Assembly (NCBI GenBank): GCA_009760855.2
Contig: WPIO01000020.1
Location: forward strand, 186,001-250,000
Reading direction: 5' to 3'
DNA length: 64,000 bases
From: Cristatella mucedo
Lineage: Eukaryota; Bryozoa; Phylactolaemata; Cristatellidae
Position numbers and translations under genes: made by a program. The notes beneath the pieces were generated by a model. The model saw only the letters and a list, made by a program, of their open reading frames with translations. It searched no databases and was not told the DNA's origin. Below are positions 44,984 to 57,322 of this stretch, piece after piece (within the stretch, counting starts at the first letter, position 1; the number at the start of each line of letters is the position of its first letter).

Positions 44984-47257
44984 CAAAGGGAGTCTTGTAA
45001 TTATCGGCTTTCAGGGAGGTCTGTAAGAGTAATTTCCATCAAGCATATCAAGGCGACTTGCATCATGCACGGACACGAGTTCTAATTGTGACTCGGGGTT
45101 TCACAATGCAGCTAAATGAAATCCTTTACAAACGACTGCACTTCCTTCTTTGCTAAGTAATTTGATTAATTCGCAATTAAGCAGGAATGCAATCTACCAT
45201 TATTCACAGGTTAAAGGCCACACTGATAGGGTAATCAGGGCGTCAGCAGGCAGATGTTTCGCCAGGGCTTAAGGGGACGTAGTCGCTCGGTCTATACGGT
45301 TAAGTGTCTGACAGTTATTCACATCTGCATTTATGGGCTTACGAATTAGAAGAGATGTCTATCCACCAGTGTTAAACAATAAAGTGTTAAACACAGCAGC
45401 CAGCAAGTTAGTTTATAAAGTTACGAAACAAGAGCCTTTCATACGGACAAGATCAAAGTGCAACAACACAAAGGAACTAATCGCCTACATTCAGCAGAGA
45501 GGCGCTGCTTGCAAAAGACAAGACAGAAAGAAGCAAAAGAAAGAAATGACGAAAGACAGACAAGAAAGAATATCTTATTTGTCGTGTGGATAGCCCAACA
45601 ATCTTGTTAGTTTGATTGGTCTCTGTTAATTAGATATGAGACACTAACAATGTCCCTGGGGTTAGAAATAACAGAATAATTCAACAAATATGCATAAACA
45701 GCAGGCCATTTTCCGAGTATCCACCAGGACTGGTATCTAGCTGCAAAATTTCAAAGCCGCACATGCAGGCACGTATGCATGGCTCGTAATGCTACACTAG
45801 AGCAGGGCTGTAAGGCAGGCAGGTAAGGGTGCCCCTCGAGCAATGAGATACCAAGGACTGCTTGCCTCCGGCCACGATCCGATACAAAAGTCATGTGACA
45901 GCTTATACAGGATGGGGAGGAATGCTATCCGAGAGCAGCGTTTCTATGGCAAGCACCAGCCCCTCGACCATCACAACCAACTTCATTTAAGCATGTTATT
46001 TGAATGGCAGACAACCTTCGGCAGTTCTGTATTAAAAGATAGTGATGAGATTCGGTGGGATGGCTAGAAGTATATATACTGCACACTTTCTTTGTTGGCC
46101 TCATCCGAGTACTGAGAAACAGATATTCATAATCGCTGCAGTAGCTGCCCAATAGCTACTTGGGTGCTTTAAGTCTTGGACAGAAGAATGATTGATAAGC
46201 AGTGTTGATATGCAGCTCATTTTCCCGTCGGCTTACACAGTTTGTGTCGGACGTATTTGCAATACACTCTTCATTTTCTTCGATCATAACTTGCGATTTG
46301 CTTAGATGACACAGCACAGAGTAGCCTTTTCTGCCTCACAGACTGCCAACAATCATTAGGGTATGTGGATCTGGTCGCCAACCCTGGGCGTTGTGCACGA
46401 CCAAACCGCAAGCTACGTTGAAAGGCAGTATTTCAACTAGTTTGGCAGGCTTACAAGGCGCTTGCCCACCGAACAGGCTATCGCATGAGACTGCGGAGCA
46501 CAGCAGAGCAATGGAGCTCGGTGCCAAAGGCCAGTGTCTACGACTCTGGATCTAAGGTCTCCGGTTCGAAATCAGCTTTTTTCGGGAGTTTTTACTGAAT
46601 GAGTTGATACCTTATCGTAACCAGGTGGTCTGCACAACAGTTTTCGGACCCCAGTGCTCGAAACCAAATTTCTGGAACAATCAGGCATCCAGACGCCTGC
46701 ATGCACACATACGGGGGTCCTTCGGTGCCTACAGGAGCTCTCAACGATAGGTTTTAGTTAAGTATTTAGGAAAGCGATCGCTAGGAGCAGCTTGCGATGG
46801 TGCATTGATCAAGCTCCTGCACTTCCTGTCGGGAGGAAGAGGGGAGGGGGACACACGGAAGCCTCCAGGGCCGGAAGGATGGGGGATTATTCTGCATTAC
46901 TTTTGAACCATTCCCAGACAAAACCATATCCACAATGCACACTACCACCCTGAAGCCTCGAGGCACGACGGCCGAAAAAGAAACTCGCCAGGTCAGGAGA
47001 TTTGCTGGGCCAGTCAGATGAACACACTGATTTTTAATACTCTAGTTCCCTACGAATGACAAAAATTGCATGCGAGCTACGGTCTCGAAAAGGAAGGGCA
47101 ATTTCAACGGAGGCGATCCAGGTTGCATAAGCTTCCACAGAGAGCCAGCCACACCACAGTCAGTCGCACATTTGCCGTCACTTCGCTGGCTGGCATGCGC
47201 GCTAACGACAAGGACCCAAAAATACAACACCGGTAATGTATCTCTGTCCACGTGTAT
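44979..47257. other. No recognisable gene
   Basis: 2.3 kb without any repeat family or domain I could name. A short lysine-rich open frame lies at 45333-45593 but has no features of a gene. Confidence 0.35.
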
Positions 47258-47440
47258 ATATCTCCTTCTGTAACTCTGCAAAGCCTCGAGGACTAAGCAG
47301 GTATGAGGCAGGAGAGTCTTCTATAGCCCAATCAAAGACTACGTGGCATTTGGCAAACATACGTTGGCCAACATCAACAAAAAACAAGAAAAAACACACA
47401 GAAAACGCAAGAAACATAGCTGAGTCAGGATGCTGTTAAG
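47258..47440 (-). mobile_element. LINE-alpha 3' end, old and diverged
   Basis: TCTGTAACTCTGCAAAGCCT, GGCAGGAGAGTCTTCTATAG and CATAGCTGAGTCAGGATGC follow the order of the reversed LINE-alpha terminus. Confidence 0.55.
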
Positions 47441-47636
47441 GTTTTCTGGAGAGGTATATCTGGCACAGCTAAAAAATCTTACTTCACGTCTTCTTATTGT
47501 GCTGTCAAAAATATCCTTCGAAAACCACAACTGTTTCTGCACCCACGTGAAACTTTTAAACAAGTTAATTGTGCATATTTTTCTGCTTCTAGTAGTCCAA
47601 CCGAGGTGGCAGCATCCACAATCTGAGACATTTACT

Positions 47637-47637
<1 letters not shown>

Positions 47638-47695
<58 letters not shown>

Positions 47696-47719
47696 CTATA
47701 TATATATATATATAGATAT

Positions 47720-47812
<93 letters not shown>
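47638..47812. repeat. (CT)n-(TA)n compound microsatellite
   Basis: CT repeats at 47638-47682 pass into TA repeats with ATCT/AGAT interruptions to 47812. Confidence 0.98.
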
Positions 47813-47815
<3 letters not shown>

Positions 47816-47847
47816 CTGGCCCAAAAGATATGCACATCGTGGGAGTT

Positions 47848-47966
47848 AATATTGCATAGCACCCTAAGAGAAATTAATCTATCCAGGCGCTCCACATATG
47901 CAGCAGGGCTCAAACCCACGACCCCGGTCGAGAGAGGCAAGCACTTTAACCCCTGGGCCAAGTCAT
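47848..47966 (-). mobile_element. SINE-2 copy
   Basis: TTGCATAGCACCCTAAGAG, AATCTATCCAGGCGCTCCAC, GGGCTCAAACCCACGACC and AAGCACTTTAACCCCTGGGC; the head is cut before the GCTCGGC end. Confidence 0.85.
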
Positions 47967-48039
47967 TGACAGTTTCTTACGCGTCTTGGGACCAGTTAGC
48001 AAGAACTCTTAAAAGAAGGCTGGCATACAGGCATCAAAA

Positions 48040-50048
48040 TCTGTCAGAGCTGGAACGATTTCCTTGCACTTGGAGCTAGGCCTACAGTCCTTCAAATCGG
48101 CAATCGTTAGACCTATTCTTGCAAGTAGATGGAGCCTTGTTCACCGTGGTTTCTGATTACTACAACCGTGTCAGAATGCAGTATCTTACTGACATTTCTA
48201 GAATCCTCAGAATTGATGTTGTATGAGAAGAGACTGTCTCCAAATAACTGGATATAGCTTCCTACTCTTTTATATTTATTTCCCTCTTGCTTTTAATAAA
48301 ATCTGTTCAAAATAACATTAATATTACTAATCTTATATCACATGTGGGGACATTTTGTATGGGACATTTTTGTATGGGGACATTATGTCCTGGGACATTT
48401 TGTCAGGGACATTATGTCCGGGACATTTTGGGTCGGGACATTTTGCCCTGTCACGAAAATGCCTGGATTAGACACAGAGGTCATGGCAAAGTATCGCCCA
48501 GTTTCCCTTCTTCCTTTCTTATCAAAGATTCTTGAAAAAATTGTTGCTAAGCAGCGATTGAACACATCGAAAATAATGGAATGTCAGAAACATTTCAATC
48601 AGGGTTCATGAGGCAGCACTCCACTGAAACTGCTCTCCTCCGTGTTAACAATGACATTCTACGTGGCAGCGACGACGACAGTGTCGGTGACGGTGAGAGT
48701 GACGAATGTCGCGTGCTCTAGCTCTGCTAGATCTGTCTGCTGCCTTCGACACCATTGATCACGAAGTTCTGCTTGAACGATTGAGAACAACGATCGGTCT
48801 GGCAGACGAAGCACTGGCGTGGTTTAAGTCGTACTTGTCTGATCGTGTTCAATCCGTGTCGTGTGGGGGTCAGGTCTCACACACGAGAAGGGTCACCTGT
48901 GGAGTCCCTCAAGGGTCTGTACTCGGTCCCTTGCTGTTCTCCATTTATATTCAACCTCTGGGTAAAGTGATTAAGGCCCATGAAATAGGATATCACTTTT
49001 ATGCAGATGATACTCAGTTGTATTTGTCACTCAAACCGTCGGAATCTGCTGCAGCAACTGATAAACGGAATGCTTGCCTTGCCGATATTCGATCCTGGAT
49101 GTCGGAAAACTTCCTGAAATTAAAAGATGATAAAAACCGAACTGCTGCTCATAGGACACCCTAAGCGTGTGGCTGGATTAAAAGGCTTTGCTCTTCTACT
49201 AGGTGATGCTATTGTGCGACCATTACCACGTGCTCGAAATTTAGGTGTCGTTTTCCACAGCTGCCTTAATTTCAAAAGCTTCATTCAGAAGTCTGTCTCT
49301 ACAGCTAGCCATCACATCCGATCCCTATCCAAGATTAGGAGCTGTCTCCCACAGTAACTTGTAAAAAATTTAACTAGGTCTTTAGCTCTGTCTCGGCTTG
49401 ATTATTGTTATTCCCTTTTGGCTGGGCTGCCAAAGAAAGCTATTAGGCCACTGCAGTGGACTATGAATATGGCTGCAAGGCTAGTTTTCAGGTCCCAGCG
49501 GTTTGAGCACGTGTCTCCTTTGCTGAAAGAGCTAGGATGGTTGCCGGTTGAGCAAAGGATACAGAGCAAAGTTCTTACGCTGACCCACAAGGCCCGCCAC
49601 GGCTTGGCTCCTTCGTACCTAGCTGAACTGCTGCATCAGTTTCAGCCTGTTCGCGCCCCCAGGTTCTGCATGGAAAATAAATTGGCTTTTCCATTCGTCC
49701 GCTTAAAGACCGTTGGCAACATAAGCTTTAGCTCTGCAGGTCCTAGACTGTGGAACTCGCTTCCACAATTCTTACGCAACGACAACTACTCTCCTACTGC
49801 CGACTACGGCTCATCCTTTTCAGCGGTCCTGAGCTGCTACTTCTATGCTACTCACTACCTCAACTGCTCTCCTTACTCTGCTATGCTTCCCACTTTCTCT
49901 CTGTTGCATGAGAAGAAGTCCGTTGGCTACTGAATGCGTACCGAAAGCCGCTTAGGTTGTGAGTGCGCTATACAAAACTCTCCTGCGTAACACCCACATG
50001 GTCTTTATGACTTTGTGGAGTTACAGACGGAGATACATTACATTACAT
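48040..50048 (+). mobile_element. LINE-alpha, RT to 3' end, frame-broken
   Basis: The linker LQSFKSAIVRPILA lies at 48076-48122. After about 325 foreign bases, KMPGLD and YRPVSLLPFLSKILEKIVA (48453-48545) start the RT. An open frame at 48706-49164 holds [40 protein letters not shown] and the catalytic [10 protein letters not shown]. After frame changes, 49418-49933 encodes AGLPKKAIRPLQWT, ELGWLPVEQRIQSKVLTLTH and LWNSLPQFLRND. The 3' UTR ends GGAGATACATTACATTACAT at about 50047. It provides the reference 3' end of the family here. Frameshifts and the insertion make it inactive, though it looks younger than the other copies. Confidence 0.94.
48347..48450. repeat. GGGACATTTTGT short tandem repeat, about 7 units
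   Basis: Units of 13-16 bases vary around GGGACATTTTGT(AT/CC). They form the right end of a ~325-bp segment (about 48123-48450) that interrupts the LINE-alpha reading frame just before the RT domain. Confidence 0.9.
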
Positions 50049-50456
50049 TTTGCTTGCCTAGATATGCTGGTGCTGGTAGTAAACCTTCTGAGTAGCAAAT
50101 AATAGCTAATACATTGATGTTAAAGAGGCCCCTTCCTATGCTGGCAGGCTGAACGAAGGGGAGTGGCTACGCATTCACAGCCTCCTCAGCAGAGATCAGA
50201 ACCAGGTACCTCAAGATAAAAGGCCTATGCTCAACAGTACAGCAAACGTGGGCGTTCATGAGCAACCAGATCAAGCGGCCAGTGACTGATAAGAGCCAGC
50301 TAATGAACCTACCCAGGTGCTGCCTGCAAGCATCTTCAAGCACCGAACCTGTGGTCTTCCACTGGCCACGGCTTTGATGTTTGATGGGGCAATATGGCTG
50401 ACCACGAGGTCAAATGTGGCACAGCGATGGATGGAGTCACAAATGCGTCTCCCTGA
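50049..50456. other. Unassigned
   Basis: No gene or repeat was recognised between two LINE-alpha copies. Confidence 0.3.
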
Positions 50457-50800
50457 GGAACTCCATAAAGCCATGCAGACTAAACGAGGCTAGGATGTAG
50501 GGTTTCTAAAGCGCATATAAGGCCTACATGGCTTTTGGTGCAAAACCTGGAGTCAATTAAAATAAGAGACTTTTCCACTTACAACAAAGAAAAGTAAGAG
50601 ACCCATAGCTGAGTCAGGAGTGCACTCAAGGAAATAGGTAGAACAGAAATAGCAACATGTGCCAAGGAAGAAGCCGGTGCGACATGTCGGCAGAAGCAAA
50701 GGACAAGTAATTTCTCAGGGATTTTGAAAGTCGAGTCCCACAGTCGAGAATCAGCAGAGGAAATGCTTCAGCCGGCATCACTATTAAGTGAAAAAGGAAC
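50457..50800 (-). mobile_element. LINE-alpha 3' end, old and diverged
   Basis: GGAACTCCATAAAGCCATGC, ACAACAAAGAAAAGTAAGAG, CATAGCTGAGTCAGGAGTGC and GAGTCCCACAGTCGAGAATC match the reversed LINE-alpha terminus in order. Confidence 0.7.
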
Positions 50801-50969
50801 AGATAATTAGTTGTCCCGAGAACACTTGAGTGTATCGTGGCAATTATTGCTGACCGCTTTGTAATTGCATACCGTGCTACATCTGAAATATTGCTTAATT
50901 TACTAAATACCAGAGATCAACTTTTTAACGTATCAGAATGCTGTGGCATAACTGATAGAACAAGCCAGT

Positions 50970-51144
50970 AAAAAAAAAATCCTAGCTGATTAAACAGCCT
51001 CTTTTTGCATAGCAACAGAAGAGCCTTTGCGGCTATCACCGCCGCTTGCAGTGGCGATAAAGAATCGACCACCGCAGGAATCGAACCAATGACCTCGGGA
51101 CCGAGGTCGTGAAAGCAACCGCCTTACCTAGTGTGCCATCACGA
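50970..51144 (-). mobile_element. SINE-1 copy
   Basis: Poly-A then ATCCTAGCTGATTAAACAGC through the palindrome (ACCTCGGGACCGAGGT) to TAGTGTGCCATCACG. The last bases of the head are missing. Confidence 0.9.
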
Positions 51145-51352
51145 AGGAGTGCGTGCAGGTGAGCTAACATTTGCCAAGGGGGGTGGGTGGTGCTCTAGTG
51201 CACCCATATATGGCTGCAGCACAACAAAGCTTTTGAACTACTGACAGCTGACCCCATGACCTTCGATGCCACCAGAGGCGCTAACCTCAAATCTACTTAC
51301 CAACTTACCAAGCTCACATAAAAAGTCACATGTGCCCCCCTGTTCATGTGTG

Positions 51353-51355
<3 letters not shown>

Positions 51356-51411
<56 letters not shown>

Positions 51412-51418
51412 TGTGTTG

Positions 51419-51497
<79 letters not shown>

Positions 51498-51522
51498 GTG
51501 TGTTTCTGTGCGTGCGTGTGTT

Positions 51523-51560
<38 letters not shown>
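51356..51560. repeat. (GT)n microsatellite
   Basis: GT repeats interrupted at 51410-51422 (ATTGTGTTGCA) and by TTTCTGTGCGTGCG near 51502-51520. Confidence 0.98.
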
Positions 51561-51561
<1 letters not shown>

Positions 51562-51792
51562 ATGCATGTGAGTGCACCGTGTGTATGTGCATGAGAGGAT
51601 CTGCAACACAGAAAGCTGCATTACTCGTTGGACGACGGCACACTCGAGGCGTCTAAAAGCTATCTTTCAGGCCGCTATTGAGCTCTGGGGCACTCCAACT
51701 GCTTGCAAATCATAGCGACCACGGCAAAAAAGGTCGGATCGATGGGCCACGAACTGTCAGGGCTTCGGATTCGTGGTCACCGGCATGTTAGC

Positions 51793-51910
51793 AGCTATAA
51801 CAATAATAATAATAATACATTTGCATTTCGTATAGCGTCACCGGAGAACTCAATCTCTTTCTAGGCACTTTACAGCTGCTGCAAAGGAAGCACCATCGAA
51901 CGGTCTAACA
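51793..51910 (-). mobile_element. LINE-beta 3' end
   Basis: (AAT)n, GCATTTCGTATAGCGTCACC, GAGAACTCAATCTCTTTCTA, GGCACTTTACAGCTGCTGC and GAAGCACCATCGAACGG. Confidence 0.85.
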
Positions 51911-52221
51911 AGTGCGGCCTCTCGTGTGCTGCCTCACATCTGAGGCCTACGCTCTGTGACCATGAAGCTCCAAGAAGCTTAGCAAGTGCCGCCTCTGCCC
52001 ACTAGCACTCATTCCTGGCTGCGCCACCACCGGCAGGACCGGCAGGCAGAGGAGGTTCGACACAAGGCAGACAGGAGCTGCTTGCTCTCGGCCTCTCTGT
52101 CTGGGGCTCCTGGCCGAGAGGTCAATTTCGTTCAGATAGATGGGTGCACTCATCTCCTCTCTCCCTCTCTTGGTCTGTCTGACTCTGTCTAACCTTGTTT
52201 TAGTCTCCCTCCCTTCACTGT

Positions 52222-52230
<9 letters not shown>

Positions 52231-52300
<70 letters not shown>
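52231..52300. repeat. (CT)n microsatellite
   Basis: About 35 CT units after a C run; open frames across it (Ser/Leu or Arg/Glu) are artefacts. Confidence 0.98.
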
Positions 52301-52305
<5 letters not shown>

Positions 52306-53699
52306 TCCCAGTCTCCCACTCACAGCTGGCTGCGAGTGGCTTCAAAGTTTCATAACTTCTGTGAGCTACAGCTGGCCTGACCTTACCTGAACACTAGTGC
52401 CGCTTTGTTTTCCTTTCACGGGAGTACTGGCTTTGGGACACGCTCTCCGATAATGGGCTTGCTTATTTCTCCTTCAATTTCGTCGCATCCTATAAAGCAC
52501 ACTGGATTGGTATCCGAAGTGCTAGCTAGAGAGTCATTCCAAATGTGGCTAGTGCTTCCAGCACCACAAGCTGTTGTCGCATCGTCTACATCTTAGACCC
52601 AAGAGGTCCTCACTGGGCCATCTCTGATCGGCCAAGCCACCAGCTCCTAGGCGACCGACCAGCCAAAGGGTCAGGAATTCGGATAAGTGCTTCCCAGTAG
52701 CTCTTGACTGGCAGGCTTGACTTCCAAGACCTCATACGTATTGGCCGGCCGCATCCTAGCCCAGGCTACAGCAGCCAGCGAGCAGGCAGCGTGGCTTCCA
52801 GCGGCACACACTTCCCTGACTCCTTTCTGCTCTGTGGCCACGTGTACATGGTGGCTGGCTCCATGACCACGCTAGCTAGCTCCGTGGCCATGTAAGCTAG
52901 CTCCATGACCACACTGGCTAGCTGCATGGCCACACAAGCTAGCTGCATGGCCGTGCAAGTGTAGCCGGTCAACGTACCCTGAAGCAGGTCAAAGCTTTTA
53001 ATAGTTTATTGCATCTGTTTAATGCGACAAGCATAAAAGCAATGCTCAACATTATCTGGGTCATCGGCGATATTCGGTTGCACTCTCCAGAAGGGTTAAT
53101 TTGTGCAATCATCTCGAAATCTGCTTCGTTAGCACAATCTCTGAAATAAGCTCAATCATCGATTGAAAACGTTGCACTTCGTACTAGCAAGAAACATACT
53201 AAATTCGTAACGTTGGTGAAACTCTGCACGTCTTTGTGTTAATCTCCCCGTAGAGAAATCAAACAAACACACGTGCCTTTTTTCTTTACTAAGTACGACA
53301 TACCTGGTATCACTTCCGTTCGCATCGGCACTGGATCGTCTGAAAGCACTGCACCATTGTAGCAGTACAGTCAATAAGCAGACGATGGCAGCAGATTCGC
53401 AGTCTGAGGGCTCGGGCCGAAATATCCTATTTCCTTTTTGCCATTCCCCTAACAGGCACATCTAGGCAAGGCCGGCAAGGCCTGCCTACCACAGAGGCAC
53501 CGGGCTGGCCTTCCTCAATCGGTCGGGCAGCATCTGGATGGTCGCAGCTGCTACCTGCTGTGCCTGCCTCCGGATTTCAGCATCCGGGCATGCCGGAACC
53601 CCATAAAGATTATGCAGTCGCACATTCAGCCAGTGGGACATGTAGCTAGCACGTAATATCCCAGCTGGCTATCACAGCTCTCAAAGAGACAGACCAAGC
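52301..53699. other. No recognisable gene apart from a 21-bp minisatellite
   Basis: No domain or interspersed repeat was recognised. Base composition becomes GC-richer towards 53.7 kb. Confidence 0.35.
52834..52959. repeat. 21-bp minisatellite, about 6 units
   Basis: Units such as CTAGCTGCATGGCCACACAAG are in register at 52855, 52876, 52897, 52918 and 52939, with a diverged unit before. The length is a multiple of three, so on the minus strand it reads as a seven-residue repeat like (ASVVMEL)n. Confidence 0.9.
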
Positions 53700-55050
53700 A
53701 GAAGAAAGAGGAGCGGTCAGCCTCATCCTCGGCAGTCGAGAGTTCTCGCACGATCCACTTCGACAGACCAAGAATGCTCTCGACGCACGCGCGCCGCCCT
53801 GCGGCATGCCAGAGGCAGCGGCCACGGCAGCCGCACCGAGGCGACACTGCGCCATCACTCGAGCTCTCAATCGTGGCTCGCCGGCCTCGACGACGAACGG
53901 CAGCGGCCAAGCAAGTGCGCAAGCGAATCGCGAGCACCCTCGCCAAGCTCTCGCTGTGCTCGGCGGCAGCCGAAGGCGAGCGCAGAGCACGCTGCTGCGA
54001 GTAGCGGCTGCTCCGCAGCTGCCTTCAGTCGGGCAGCACTTACTTTTCCTTTATTGGTTGGCAGCCACAGGCCGTGAAAAGTGATCCGCTACTCCCGCGA
54101 CCTCAGTTGGTGACCGTTGACGACGCAGCGACGGTGTCGATGCCGTTCATCGTAGCCAAGCCAGCTGCAACGGTACCCGTCCTCCGAGATGTCGGCATGC
54201 CGGGCAGCTGCTGCCTGGCAAGCAGCCGAAGCAGGCAAAGCCAGCGACTGGGCCCGATTGGCAGCGCGGCTGGAATGGCGAGGGAGGGAATGGAAGGCCA
54301 GAGAGGCCAGCCAGCTACGTCCGACTGGAAGGTCGCGCGGATAATGCATAATGAATTCGCCACGAGAGGAGGAGAAGGAGGATCAGTTTCTCTACATCTC
54401 TCTTCCCAGCCACCTAGCTACCGTTTGGTGGGCCCACAAGCGAGTGCGATGGCAGCAGTTGCAGCAACGGCCGCAGCGGCGGCGGCCGCCGGCGGCCGCC
54501 GCCGCTGCGTCACGTGCAGCAGTCCGGCAAGCAAGCACTTGGAGGAGCAGCAGCTGGAGAGAAGGCACGGAGAGAAGGCAGGCCTTACTCGAGCTACCTA
54601 AACCCGGGGCCACTGGCTGCCACAGCCCTCTCTCTAGCTGCCAGCTCGGTGATAATGGGCCAAAACAAGATGAATGAGCCAGCCGTGTTTACCTCATTAG
54701 CAGGCGTTTTGGGAGCCAGCTACGGAAAAAAAGCTCGGCAGCAGCAGCCTGACGCCCAGGAGGAGCAGCACTCGGCCACGTGGCAGGCAGGCAGGCAGGC
54801 AGGCAGGCAGGCTAGACCCGGCTGGGCAGATCCGGTAGCAGAGGGCAGAGGGAAGGGGCGGGGCCGGGCCGGCGATGCAGTCGAGCGGCTGACATCTGGG
54901 CAGACGCGTTGCCATGGGCGCTGTCGCCGGGCTGGATTCGAGGTGGACGAGTTTGCCCCCCCCCCCCATAATACACTCTATTGCTCTGCCTGCAAGCGGC
55001 CACGGACAGTCTTGCAGCTGATAGAGCCAGCAGAAGCAGACCTGCATTAA
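53700..55050. promoter_or_regulatory. CpG-rich segment, candidate promoter island
   Basis: Clusters of CG dinucleotides at 53760-54000 and 54450-54530 (including CGGCGGCGGCCGCCGG-type sequence) stand out from the surroundings. Overlapping frames of Ala/Arg/Gln composition exist on both strands (for example 54074-54601 plus, 53626-53946 minus), but none has a recognisable domain. It could hold the first exon of a gene lying outside the recognisable part; no TATA, initiator or donor was secured. Confidence 0.35.
54782..54812. repeat. (GGCA)n tetranucleotide repeat
   Basis: Seven and a half GGCA units. Confidence 0.95.
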
Positions 55051-55939
55051 GGCAACTCACTACGGCCCACCCGTGACCGAGTATTCAGCATGGCTGATTA
55101 CATGGGGGGAGGGGAGGGAGGGAGGGTGGTGTATTGCCGAGACTACTGGCTCTCTCGAGTCGCATGACACCTAGTGTGTGAGCACGAAGCGTAAACTTTG
55201 AAGTAAAGAGCTAAGGTTGGCTGATCCAACGGCCTCATAAATGTAGATGCAGAGCGACTATCAACCTGCTTGCAGCTGATAATCAAGGATTGGCTTTTGT
55301 AGGACTCGGAGGAGAGCCACGTGGTGGCCACGAAGAGCTCACGTACTCCACATGCACCTGCTCTTCTGCCAGCCAAATGCCTGCTGCTCCCACAGCACGT
55401 CAAGCGATTAAGCAGCCCTGCCTTGAAGGCTGAGCCGATCCAAAAAGCAGAGAGATTGCAGCTAGGGGAGAGAAAGAGAGAGGGGGGGGGGTCGGCTCAC
55501 AGTCATAGCGATGGCCACGGTCGAGCAACTAGAAACCAATTAAAATAACTCTACCACATGCACCAATAATGGTGCACGTCTGTGCCAGAATGGTCGGACG
55601 GATAGCAAAGATATAGGCCTGCATCTAGGAGCATCTAGGCCAGGACACTCTTGCCAGCCACTATATATGAGATCAGCTGCAGCAGGCTAGCCGAGCAAGG
55701 GTGGCAGTCGTAGCACTCAGCTTCAGACACCTCGGATTAGCCACGGCCTCGGCTCCCATCATTAGTGACACGCAAGCCATCAGGCGACAAGCAGGCTCAG
55801 CTCTGCTGTTAGCCACTCTGTCACAGCAGCTGCAGTGCCCCGAGAGGCCTCTTGGAGCAAGCCCAGTGGTAGGTAAGCTGCCAGTACTTTGCCACCCAAA
55901 AGTCTCGGATTTGAGTTCGGCTAAAGGCAATTCTATGAA
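55051..55939. other. No recognisable gene
   Basis: Contains purine runs (GGGGGGAGGGGAGGGAGGGA near 55105 and a G run near 55480). No domain or interspersed repeat was recognised. Confidence 0.3.
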
Positions 55940-56100
55940 AAAGTTAGCTGATTTATAACAGCCTTCCTCATTTATATAAGGGCAGAAGAGCCTTCACGGC
56001 TATCACCAGCACTAGCACTGGTCAATAAAATATCGACCACTGCGGCACTCGAACCCACGACCCAGGTCGTGAAGAGCGAGCACCTTACCCCTGGGCTATA
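55940..56100 (-). mobile_element. SINE-1 copy, diverged
   Basis: GTTAGCTGATTTATAACAGC, GGCAGAAGAGCCTTCACGGC, ACTCGAACCCACGACC and GAGCACCTTACCCCTGGGC follow SINE-1 order. The head is closer to SINE-2 (CTTACCCCTGGGC), which may indicate an intermediate or hybrid. Confidence 0.75.
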
Positions 56101-56248
56101 AGATCCTATGTCGCCCACCACAAGTGAGAGGAGGAAGAAGAGATAGCCCAGGAACTCTAGGCTGCAAGCACAGGATAGCAAGTTTCGGAGACGTTGGAAA
56201 ACATCCTGCCGAGCATGCAATATACACATATACTATGTACATATATAC

Positions 56249-56252
<4 letters not shown>

Positions 56253-56302
<50 letters not shown>
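56253..56302. repeat. (CA)n microsatellite
   Basis: About 25 CA units with short CACTACACAC interruptions after 56300. Confidence 0.97.
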
Positions 56303-56305
<3 letters not shown>

Positions 56306-56929
56306 CACACTACACACACACTGCGCGTAAAAGATGTGCCGCACTCAGGGCTGCTTCCCTTAAATAATCAAGCCATTCGCAGCGCCTAGATTCTACCACG
56401 TCGTGGCTCGGACTCGCGTACATGTACACACGTAGTATGTACGATCGGCACTGCTACTGCACTTTCGAAATAAAGACCGATCAGAGACCATCTGCAGTGG
56501 GACCGACAGCTGAAAAGGAATTTGGCCCGAGTGGGGAGGCCGATCCTGCAACCTAACCGACTGATCTATCGAGAGACTACTCTTTCATCGATGCTCAACA
56601 CATGGCATCCCAGCATGCTGGGCAGATCCCTACACAAGCTAGACATGCCCTTGGCTAGGATGGTCCATTGTACAATAGCCAACAACCTCCTACACAGTGC
56701 AACCTCGAGGCTACCTTTCGCCTGCTAGACTTGCCTTCGGCAAAAGGAGGAATAGAAAGGGATTAATGGACTGCGGTTGCCCAACGTCCACTGGTAAAGT
56801 TCGTCGGAGGTGCACATTGACTGCAGTTCTTGCTGCCTGTGAAATCAGCTCCAACGATTCTACGGCATACCGAAACTGGGCTGCGCCGATGGCGAAACTC
56901 AGGGCACAAAGCGTGGAAAAACATATAAA
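56303..56929. other. No recognisable gene
   Basis: No domain or repeat family was recognised. Confidence 0.3.
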
Positions 56930-57064
56930 CACATTACATTTGTAGAGCGACCAAAGAGAACTTGACATCTCTATCCAGGCTCCTCTGCTCTAAAAGGCAA
57001 GGACCTTCACTTCAGTCGTCACAAGTGAGCAAGCACCTTGACCCCTGGGTCAAACCGGGCTGCT
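56930..57064 (-). mobile_element. SINE-2 copy, diverged
   Basis: ACATTTGTAGAGCGACCAAA, GAGAACTTGACATCTCTATC and AGCACCTTGACCCCTGGGTC; the middle (B-box region) is damaged. Confidence 0.75.
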
Positions 57065-57090
57065 TATGCACTAGTCACAGACAGCGCCTG

Positions 57091-57092
<2 letters not shown>

Positions 57093-57177
<85 letters not shown>

Positions 57178-57322
57178 GGAGGGAGGGAGGGAGGGAGGGA
57201 GGGAGAGAGGAAGGGAGGGAGGGAGGGAGGGGGAGGGAGAGGGAGGGAGGGAGGGGAGGGAGGGAGAGGGAGGGAGGGAGGGAGGGAGGGAGGGAGGGAG
57301 GGAGGCAGAGAGAGAGAGAGAG

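Noticed and set aside
45333-45593. Lysine-rich 86-residue frame
   Set aside because: Low-complexity charged tail, no homology and no gene context.
54074-54601. 175-residue frame in the CpG-rich segment
   Set aside because: The composition (Ala/Arg/Gln runs) follows from GC-rich triplets, and equally long frames exist on the other strand. Kept only as a possible first-exon region.
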